From positions 1 to 5,153 of the forward strand of contig JBJKRE010000278.1 in NCBI GenBank assembly GCA_046704825.1: 5,153 bases of DNA, in the 5' to 3' direction. Made by a program: the position numbers and the translations under genes. The first letter of the stretch is position 1. Each line of letters opens with the position of its first letter. Below are positions 1 to 4,085 of the stretch, in pieces. The stretch is from CAVRTJ01 sp046704825 (GTDB taxonomy: Bacteria; Acidobacteriota; UBA4820; DSQY01). The notes beneath the pieces are model-generated. The model saw nothing but the letters and a program-made list of their open reading frames with translations, was not told where the DNA came from and did no database searches.

Positions 1-222
1 GGGTTCCCAGCTTTCGAGGCCGTGGAGCTCGCATGCCCTCGGTGCGACCGCGTCCCGCACGTTCAGGATGTCTGCCGCCGTGCCGAGACCCAGGTCGAGG
101 ACCCGGAGGTCGCCCTCCGGACGTTCCGACGCGTACGTCTTCGCCATGGCGGCGATCACGTCTCTGCCGTAGTTCAGGTGTTCCGTGCCGGCCTTGAGCT
201 TCCGCAGCAGGTCCGTAATCAT
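1..222 (-). CDS. Class I SAM-dependent methyltransferase, N-terminal part (3' end outside window)
   Basis: Only the first 74 codons are present; the frame stays open to the left edge. Translation starts at an ATG whose complement lies at 220-222, preceded by a good ribosome binding site (GGAGAAAGG at 236..228, five bases before the ATG). Residues 46-59 read RVLDLGLGTAADIL, a hydrophobic strand followed by a glycine loop. This matches motif I of the Rossmann-fold SAM-binding site (consensus VLDxGxGxG). A helix-rich stretch containing LNYGRDVI precedes it, as is usual in such enzymes. The substrate cannot be told because the catalytic and substrate-binding parts are missing. It lies 40 bases after the zinc-ribbon gene in the same direction and may share its transcript. 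The methyltransferase fold is fairly sure; any finer name would be a guess. Confidence 0.68.
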   Translation of the reverse strand, partial: MITDLLRKLKAGTEHLNYGRDVIAAMAKTYASERPEGDLRVLDLGLGTAADILNVRDAVAPRACELHGLESWEP

Positions 223-262
223 TCGTGCCTTTCTCCGCCCATGGGCCGGCAAACGCGGCCGT

Positions 263-508
263 TCATCGCCTGAACGCCTGCAGGATGACGTACAGCAGGC
301 AGAACGAAAGCAGAAGGGTCACTACGGCCACCGCGAGGGCGATCCAGAGCCTGCGCGCCGGGTCCCGCCGCCCGCCGCCCATGGGCGGCGGCACGGAGGG
401 CAGGGAGAAGCCGCATGCGTGACAGGCACCCTGCCCGGACGGCAACGCCGCGCCGCACCGAAGACATGTCCTGCTGCGGTCACCCGTGTCCGGTCCGTTT
501 CCAGGCAT
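263..508 (-). CDS. Small zinc-ribbon protein with one C-terminal membrane helix
   Basis: An 81-residue protein of unknown role. Residues 15-32 contain CLRC, ten residues, then CHAC: two CxxC knuckles that should bind one zinc ion, as in the zinc-ribbon domains common at the N-terminus of small bacterial membrane proteins. A Pro/Gly-rich linker (residues 37-50) leads to a hydrophobic segment at about 54-76, flanked by arginines (RR before, FRR after). This predicts a single-pass protein with the zinc ribbon on the cytoplasmic side. I chose the ATG at 508 because GAGGGG lies just upstream (518..513) at good spacing; an in-frame ATG at 520 would add four residues but has no well-placed site. The gene lies about 100 bases downstream of uvrC and 40 bases before the methyltransferase. 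No enzyme motif is visible. It is probably a real gene because of the clean ribosome binding site and domain layout. Confidence 0.72.
   Translation of the reverse strand: MPGNGPDTGDRSRTCLRCGAALPSGQGACHACGFSLPSVPPPMGGGRRDPARRLWIALAVAVVTLLLSFCLLYVILQAFRR
372..391. repeat. 20-bp perfect palindrome within the zinc-ribbon gene
   Basis: CCGCCGCCCATGGGCGGCGG reads the same on both strands. It lies in the codons for the Pro-Pro-Pro-Met-Gly-Gly-Gly linker between the zinc ribbon and the membrane helix. The core GCCCATGGGC recurs at 238-247, just upstream of the methyltransferase start. It may be a chance product of high GC and proline/glycine codons. Confidence 0.5.
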
Positions 509-609
509 GCGTCCCCTCATCCTACCGCGCGGGAAAATCGGGGCTCATCCGCGTACCCCGTGACCAGTCTAAGCGCTCGTTCCTCGCCCCTGCAAGGTGC
601 GCCTCTCCG

Positions 610-2397
610 TCAATCCGTGGAGGCGCCTTCCCTTTTCAGGACCCACTTGCGGACCTTGCCCGCGGCCCGCCTGCCCACGGCGTCGATCAGCGCCTCCTCC
701 GACGCCGCCGCCACGGCCTCCGTCGTCATGAAAGCCTTTATCAGCTTCCTGGCCGTCACGGGACCGATGCCAGGCACGTCCATGAGCTGGGACTGAACCC
801 GGCTCCTGGACCTCCGCTTGCGGTGGTAGGTCACGGCGAACCGGTGCGCCTCGTCGCGGATCTGCTCCAGGAGTCTCAGGGACGGGGACTCTCTCGGGAA
901 GACGACCGGGCGGGGGTCGCCGGGTTTGAAGAGCCACTCCTCGCGCTTGGCGATCCCGGCCATGGGCGGCACGTCCGGCAGGATGGCGCCGAGAGCCGCG
1001 TGGGCGGCATTCACCTGGCCCTGCCCCCCGTCGATCAGCACGAGGTCCGGCAGTTCGCCCTCTTCCCGCACGATCCGCCCGTAGCGCCGGCCCACGACCT
1101 CGGCCATGGAGGCGAAGTCGTCGATGCCCTCGACCGTCTTTACCTTGAACCGGCGGTAGTCCGATTTCAGCATGCGTCCGGCCTCCCAGACGACGCAGGA
1201 AGCCACGGTCTCCTCGCCGCCCGTGTGGCTGATGTCGAAGCACTCGATGCGGCGCGGTGGCTGGGGCAGTCCGAGAGCGTCCACGAGCGGCTTTAGGACG
1301 GCCACGGGATCGACCTCTGCGTCGAATTCGAGCCGTGCGTTCTCCAGGAGCGTCGCGATCAGAGAGGCCTTCTCGCCTCGCTGCGGCCGCCGCACGCTGA
1401 CGGAGCGCCCCTTGCGTTCGGTGAGGAACCGCTCCAGAAACGGCCTGTCTTCGAATTCCAGCGAAACCGCAACGCCGTCGGGTACCACGGGCGTGTTACC
1501 GTAGAGCCGTGTCAGCGCGGAGCAGAGGAGTTCGCCCGGCGACAGTTCCACCTCCGTGAAGCGCCACCGCCTGCGGTCCACGACCTTGCCGTCGACGACC
1601 ACGAAGCCGTGGAGGACGAAGTCCCCACCGCCCCCGTACAGGGCGAAGTAGTCCCAGTGGCCCTGGCCCGGGCGGGCCACGGCCTGACGGGCGCCCAGTG
1701 ACTTCGTCGCCTTCACCAGGTCCCTGTAGTGCGCCGCCAGTTCGTACTCCTGGCGGGACGCCGCGGACCTCATGCGCTCCTCCAGCTGAGCTTTCAGCAC
1801 TTCCGTGTGGCCCTCGAGGAAGAGTCTGGCCTCCTCCACCACCCGGCGGTAGTCCTCCGGCCTGACCTTGTTCCTGATGCAGGGTGCGTAGCACTGGCCC
1901 ATCTCGTAGTAGAGGCACGGGCGGGGCCTGCTCCCGTCCAGGGGGTCCTTGCACGTGACGACCCGGAAGTTCTCCTGGAGTATGCGGAGGTTCTTCCGCG
2001 CCTGCCAGCCGGGGACGAAAGGTCCGAAGTAGAGCCCGCCGTCTTTCTCGGGCCTGCGGGTGAAGACAGCCTTTGGGTACCGGTCCTTGAGCGTCAGCTT
2101 GATGTAGGGATAGGTTTTGTCGTCCTTGAGGAGGGTGTTGTACCTGGGCTTGAACTGCTTGATGAGGTTGTTCTCCAGGAGGAAGGCCTCCCACTCGCTG
2201 GACGTCACGATGTACTCGAGGTCGACGGCGCTCCGCCTGAGGCGGCGGATTTTGAGGGGGACGTTTTCCTGGAAGTAGCTCGAGACCCGCGAGCGCAGGT
2301 TCTTGGCCTTGCCCACGTAAAGCGGCCTCTTTCTGGCGTCCCTGAAAATGTAACAGCCCGGCCTGCCCGGCGGCGGGCCTGGCGCGTGGTCCAGCAT
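610..2397 (-). CDS. uvrC: UvrABC excinuclease subunit UvrC
   Basis: UvrC makes both incisions around a DNA lesion after UvrA and UvrB have located it (cytoplasmic nucleotide-excision repair). The 595-residue product has the full family layout. The N-terminal GIY-YIG nuclease (about residues 13-45, with GCYIF and LYVGKAKN) makes the 3' cut. Cysteines 149, 161, 169 and 173 have the 12-8-4 spacing of the iron-sulfur site of E. coli UvrC. The UVR motif that contacts UvrB lies at about 206-230. The RNase H-like domain that makes the 5' cut has Asp388 in FDISH, Asp427 in GIDDF, Asp456 in LIDGGQGQ and His518 in DEAHRFAV. A C-terminal helix-hairpin-helix DNA-binding region begins near 538 (DVPGIGPVTARKL). 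I chose the ATG at 2397 because AGAGGAG (2410..2404) precedes it by six bases and the N-terminus then matches the family. A TTG at 2472 would add 25 residues, but it lies in the promoter. The gene looks intact. Confidence 0.97.
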   Translation of the reverse strand: MLDHAPGPPPGRPGCYIFRDARKRPLYVGKAKNLRSRVSSYFQENVPLKIRRLRRSAVDLEYIVTSSEWEAFLLENNLIKQFKPRYNTLLKDDKTYPYIKLTLKDRYPKAVFTRRPEKDGGLYFGPFVPGWQARKNLRILQENFRVVTCKDPLDGSRPRPCLYYEMGQCYAPCIRNKVRPEDYRRVVEEARLFLEGHTEVLKAQLEERMRSAASRQEYELAAHYRDLVKATKSLGARQAVARPGQGHWDYFALYGGGGDFVLHGFVVVDGKVVDRRRWRFTEVELSPGELLCSALTRLYGNTPVVPDGVAVSLEFEDRPFLERFLTERKGRSVSVRRPQRGEKASLIATLLENARLEFDAEVDPVAVLKPLVDALGLPQPPRRIECFDISHTGGEETVASCVVWEAGRMLKSDYRRFKVKTVEGIDDFASMAEVVGRRYGRIVREEGELPDLVLIDGGQGQVNAAHAALGAILPDVPPMAGIAKREEWLFKPGDPRPVVFPRESPSLRLLEQIRDEAHRFAVTYHRKRRSRSRVQSQLMDVPGIGPVTARKLIKAFMTTEAVAAASEEALIDAVGRRAAGKVRKWVLKREGASTD

Positions 2398-2403
2398 GGC
2401 CGT

Positions 2404-2410
2404 CTCCTCT
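2404..2410 (-). promoter_or_regulatory. uvrC ribosome binding site
   Basis: AGAGGAG on the minus strand, six bases before the ATG at 2397. It decides the uvrC start against the longer in-frame candidates, an ATG near 2433 and a TTG at 2472, neither of which has a site of this quality. Confidence 0.8.
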
Positions 2411-2443
2411 CGCTGCCGCGGCCCGGGCGGCATTGAAGCTTCT

Positions 2444-2472
2444 GCTATATAGGATGAGTGTTCAAAAAGCAA
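2444..2472 (-). promoter_or_regulatory. Predicted sigma-70-type promoter of uvrC
   Basis: On the minus strand TTGCTT (2472..2467) is followed after 17 bases by TATAGC (2449..2444). The overlapping TATATA (2451..2446) would give a 15-base spacing. Transcription would start near 2438, leaving a leader of about 40 bases before the uvrC ATG. The promoter begins about 24 bases after the terminator of the preceding transcript, which supports uvrC as the first gene of a new transcription unit. The -35 is only a partial consensus match. Confidence 0.55.
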
Positions 2473-2495
2473 GGTGGAACGCGACGTGGGGCCAT

Positions 2496-2522
2496 AAAAA
2501 CGACCCGCTTTGGAAGCGGGTC
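2496..2522 (-). terminator. Rho-independent terminator between the histone-like gene and uvrC
   Basis: On the minus strand GACCCGCTT, loop CCA and AAGCGGGTC form a perfect 9-bp stem (2522..2502). A G and five T residues (2500..2496) follow. A GC-rich stem with a T tract is the classic intrinsic terminator. In the other direction the stem is followed only by ATTTC, so it works better leftward. It ends the transcript that comes from the histone-like gene. Confidence 0.85.
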
Positions 2523-2542
2523 ATTTCGAGCGGTAAACCGAT

Positions 2543-2570
2543 GATCTGGGTGGAACCATGGCGGCAGATC
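2543..2570. repeat. Inverted repeat GATCTG / CAGATC
   Basis: Perfect 6-bp arms at 2543-2548 and 2565-2570 separated by 16 bases. It overlaps the competing stem at 2563-2586 but is compatible with the one at 2576-2596, and lies just upstream (in transcript order) of the terminator. Confidence 0.4.
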
Positions 2571-2575
2571 CCCTA

Positions 2576-2596
2576 GGGCATCCGCCGGGGACGCCC
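2576..2596. repeat. Inverted repeat, 8-bp stem with 5-base loop
   Basis: On the minus strand GGGCGTCC, loop CCGGC, GGATGCCC; all eight positions pair in RNA if one G-U is allowed. It shares bases with a competing stem at 2563-2586 (GGCGGAT with ATCTGCC), so only one of the two can form at a time. Confidence 0.5.
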
Positions 2597-2698
2597 GAAC
2601 ATCGAATCTGCGTCACGCGCCTGTGCCGCATGGCCCTCTGCCGGGGGCGCGCTCCCTTCGGTCCTGACGGCCGCCATTCGGACGGCCCTCACGCAGAG

Positions 2699-3100
2699 CT
2701 ACTTCGCCTTTTTCTTCGCTGCAGTCTTCTTGGCCGCTGGCTTCTTGGCCGCGGGCTTCCTGGCGGCTGTCTTGACGACCTTTTTGGCGGCCGGCTTCTT
2801 CACGGCCTTCTTGGCGGCCGGCTTCTTCGCCGCAACTTTCTTGGCGGCGGTCTTTTTGGCCGCGGGTTTCTTGGCGACGGCCTTCTTGGCGGCCGTCTTC
2901 TTCGCGGCAGCCTTCACGGCCGGCTTCTTCACGACTCTCTTTTTCGCGGCAGGTTTCTTGGCCGCAGTCTTCTTGGCGGCGGCCTTGACCGCGGGCTTCT
3001 TGGCGGGCGCCTTCTTCACGGCCTTCTTGGCCGCGGGCTTCTTGGCCGCCTTTTTCGTCGTCTTCTTGGCCACTTTCTTGGTCGCGCTCTTCACCGGCAT
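2699..3100 (-). CDS. Histone H1-like Lys/Ala-rich DNA-binding protein
   Basis: The 133-residue product consists almost wholly of short repeats such as KKPAAKK, KKTAAKK and KKAVKK. By my count 53 residues are Lys and 45 are Ala. There are no acidic or aromatic residues, so it is extremely basic. Such KPAAK-type sequences occur in eukaryotic histone H1 tails and in bacterial H1-like or AlgP-like proteins. They bind DNA or RNA without sequence preference and help compact the nucleoid; that role is inferred here. There is no folded domain before or after the repeats, so the whole protein is probably disordered until bound. Translation starts at the ATG at 3100, five bases after AAAGGAGG; an upstream in-frame extension runs through the promoter and is not credible. 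The gene has its own strong promoter and terminator, so it is probably a single-gene unit that is highly expressed. Confidence 0.88.
   Translation of the reverse strand: MPVKSATKKVAKKTTKKAAKKPAAKKAVKKAPAKKPAVKAAAKKTAAKKPAAKKRVVKKPAVKAAAKKTAAKKAVAKKPAAKKTAAKKVAAKKPAAKKAVKKPAAKKVVKTAARKPAAKKPAAKKTAAKKKAK
2705..3092. repeat. Imperfect short tandem repeats encoding KKxAAKK units
   Basis: The plus strand repeats variants of TTCTTGGCGGCC or TTCTTGGCCGCG throughout, which on the minus strand are Ala-Ala-Lys-Lys codons. Units are imperfect at the base level, with Pro, Thr, Val or Arg codons interspersed. Such arrays readily gain or lose units by slippage or recombination, so length may differ between strains. 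Confidence 0.75.
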
Positions 3101-3105
3101 GCTAC

Positions 3106-3113
3106 CCTCCTTT
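3106..3113 (-). promoter_or_regulatory. Strong ribosome binding site of the histone-like gene
   Basis: AAAGGAGG on the minus strand, five bases before the ATG at 3100. A near-perfect anti-16S match, it fixes the start at 3100 and suggests high expression. Confidence 0.9.
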
Positions 3114-3150
3114 CGCTTACAGCAACATCTTCGGTCACCGCATTCCAGGT

Positions 3151-3171
3151 GCACAACACTCGGTGTTGTGC
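3151..3171. promoter_or_regulatory. Predicted operator: perfect 21-bp inverted repeat at the transcription start
   Basis: GCACAACAC and GTGTTGTGC are perfect 9-bp arms around TCG. The repeat starts three bases after the -10 box and spans about -4 to +17 relative to the predicted start at 3167. That is a classic place for a repressor to block RNA polymerase. Since the start would fall inside the first arm, the message would carry only part of the hairpin, so a DNA-binding site is more likely than an RNA structure. The regulator is unknown. Confidence 0.6.
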
Positions 3172-3173
3172 AT

Positions 3174-3202
3174 AATATATAGATAACTATTTGAATAGTC
3201 AA
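3174..3202 (-). promoter_or_regulatory. Strong sigma-70-type promoter of the histone-like gene
   Basis: On the minus strand TTGACT (3202..3197), 17 bases, then TATATT (3179..3174): five of six matches to the -35 consensus and five of six to the -10, at ideal spacing. It lies in an AT-rich island within GC-rich DNA. The predicted start is an A at 3167, giving a leader of about 67 bases before the ATG at 3100. Confidence 0.8.
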
Positions 3203-3224
3203 GAGATAGTGTTGAATGGTTCAC

Positions 3225-3241
3225 CACAACAACAGGTTGTG
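3225..3241. promoter_or_regulatory. Second inverted repeat CACAAC-AACAG-GTTGTG upstream of the -35
   Basis: Arms of 6 bp around five bases. The same half-site words CACAAC and GTTGTG occur in the 21-bp repeat at 3151-3171, there with a seven-base spacer. The centres lie 72 bases apart and bracket the promoter, so the same regulator may bind both. The spacer difference weakens this. Confidence 0.4.
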
Positions 3242-3454
3242 CCGGCGACGCTCAACAGGCGTCAGCCGCTCCATGGCGTAAAATGCAATGCTGCAGGGCG
3301 TTTCAGCCTGAGACGACAGGGAGCTTCACGAACCTGCTGCCCCGCTCGTTCCCGGCAAGGGGCGAGCGCCGGGATGGACCGGAACCCTTGGAAGCAGTCT
3401 TTTAGAGGGAAGCCGGAGGGAGACCACAACATGTGGGTGGATCCGGCTCGCCGG
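3242..3454. other. Intergenic region after plsY, no gene seen
   Basis: About 210 bases between the plsY stop and the upstream repeat of the histone-like promoter. Short frames here lack ribosome binding sites and protein-like composition. Three weak inverted repeats are visible. One has GCTCG/CGAGC arms at 3344-3367 with an inner CCC/GGG stem. One is GTTTCA/TGAGAC at 3300-3314. One is CCGG/CCGG at 3443-3454, directly after the plsY stop. None is followed by a T tract, so I cannot name an intrinsic terminator for the plsY transcript. Confidence 0.5.
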
Positions 3455-4084
3455 TCAGAACCGGTTCTCGGTCCCCTTGGCGAGGCGCACCAGATTCGAT
3501 CGGTGGCTGACGACGATAAAGAGCGACAGGGCGCAGACCACGGTGAAAGCGAAGCGGTGGTCGGACACCCAGTCCGTTCCACGAAACGCCCACAGGATGA
3601 ATGGAAAAGCGCACACGCTCGACAGGGAGGCCACTGAGACGATGCGCGTCAGGGTCACCGTGAGGGCGAACACCGGCACGCATAGCAGGCAGGGGATGGG
3701 GAAGAGGGCCAGCATGACCCCCGCCGTCGTGCCGACTCCCTTGCCCCCGCGGAACCCCGCCCAGACGGGGAAGACGTGTCCCGCGACAGCGCCCGCCCCC
3801 ACCAGCAGCGCCGTCAGCTCCCGGTCCGGGGGAAGGCCGGCCAGGGCCAGTCTGGACACGATCAGAGCCGGCAGAAACCCCTTGAGGACGTCGACGGCGG
3901 CCACCGCCAGCGCCGGTTTCCAGCCGGTCACCCTCAGGACGTTCGTCGCGCCGGCGTTGCCGCTTCCGTGGCTACGGATGTCGATACCCCGAACCCTTCT
4001 CGCAACGACGATGCTGGTCGGGAAGGAACCGATCAGGTAGGCGCACAGAACCAGGGCGGCGGACCAGAGCACCTGCCCGGGCAC
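3455..4084 (-). CDS. plsY: Acyl-phosphate:glycerol-3-phosphate acyltransferase PlsY
   Basis: PlsY is an inner-membrane enzyme that moves an acyl group from acyl-phosphate to position 1 of glycerol-3-phosphate, giving lysophosphatidic acid, the first step of phospholipid synthesis in most bacteria. The 209-residue product has normal family length and several hydrophobic helices, the first at about residues 5-27 with the AYLIGSFPTS signature. Three family motifs are present: SGNAGATNVLR at 41-51, the glycine-rich loop GFRGGKGVGT at 110-119 after GHVFPVW, and HRSNLVRLAKGTEN at 194-207. The start is GTG at 4084, one base after the TGA of the upstream fusion gene. No strong ribosome binding site precedes it (GGGGCT is the best match), so translation is probably coupled to the upstream gene. 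That neighbour appears to make acyl-phosphate, the substrate of PlsY. A second GTG four codons in is an alternative start. Confidence 0.96.
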   Translation of the reverse strand: MPGQVLWSAALVLCAYLIGSFPTSIVVARRVRGIDIRSHGSGNAGATNVLRVTGWKPALAVAAVDVLKGFLPALIVSRLALAGLPPDRELTALLVGAGAVAGHVFPVWAGFRGGKGVGTTAGVMLALFPIPCLLCVPVFALTVTLTRIVSVASLSSVCAFPFILWAFRGTDWVSDHRFAFTVVCALSLFIVVSHRSNLVRLAKGTENRF

Positions 4085-4085
4085 G

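Larger units (their letters stand above)
2523..2698 (-). ncRNA. Structured non-coding stretch after the histone-like gene; candidate RNA, identity uncertain
   Basis: These 176 bases lie between the histone-like stop codon and the terminator and contain no convincing gene. On the minus strand TCTGCGT (2697..2691) can pair with ACGCAGA (2613..2607), closing a domain of about 91 bases. Inside it GGCCGTC-CGAAT-GGCGGCC forms a 7-bp hairpin (2687..2669, one G-U pair). Next comes GTCAGGACCGAAGGGAGC (2668..2651), which resembles the SRP RNA tip (consensus GTCAGGnCCGGAAGGnAGCAGCC). It lacks one base of the GGAA loop and reads AGCGCGCC in place of AGCAGCC. The second half holds three further inverted repeats, 2576-2596, 2563-2586 and 2543-2570. 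It may be a processed small RNA, a long structured 3' untranslated region, or a diverged SRP RNA. The last reading is weak. Confidence 0.3.

Noticed and set aside
415..1296. Plus-strand frame of 293 codons opposite uvrC, with others at 1172-1504 and 1729-2436
   Set aside because: These are antisense shadows of a clearly identified uvrC in GC-rich DNA, where stops are rare; none shows a domain or start signal.
2598..2613. TTCGAT-like T-loop on the minus strand, suggestive of a tRNA
   Set aside because: Flanking bases cannot form the five-pair T stem, and no acceptor or anticodon arm can be placed.
2523..2698. 6S RNA as an identity for the structured stretch
   Set aside because: I could not lay out the single long hairpin with a central bubble that 6S RNA needs; the ends of the stretch do not pair with each other.
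2558..3182. Two long plus-strand open frames opposite the histone-like gene, encoding Leu/Gly- or Phe/Leu/Ala-rich proteins that look membrane-like
   Set aside because: Their composition is simply the complement of Lys and Ala codons read in other frames. They lack ribosome binding sites, and the minus-strand frame has a perfect start context.
3344..3367. GC-rich hairpin after plsY considered as a terminator
   Set aside because: No T tract follows on the minus strand, and the stem is interrupted.
3191..3637. Plus-strand frame of 148 codons crossing the plsY end and the histone-like promoter
   Set aside because: It starts inside the promoter, has no ribosome binding site, overlaps plsY antisense and has no family resemblance.
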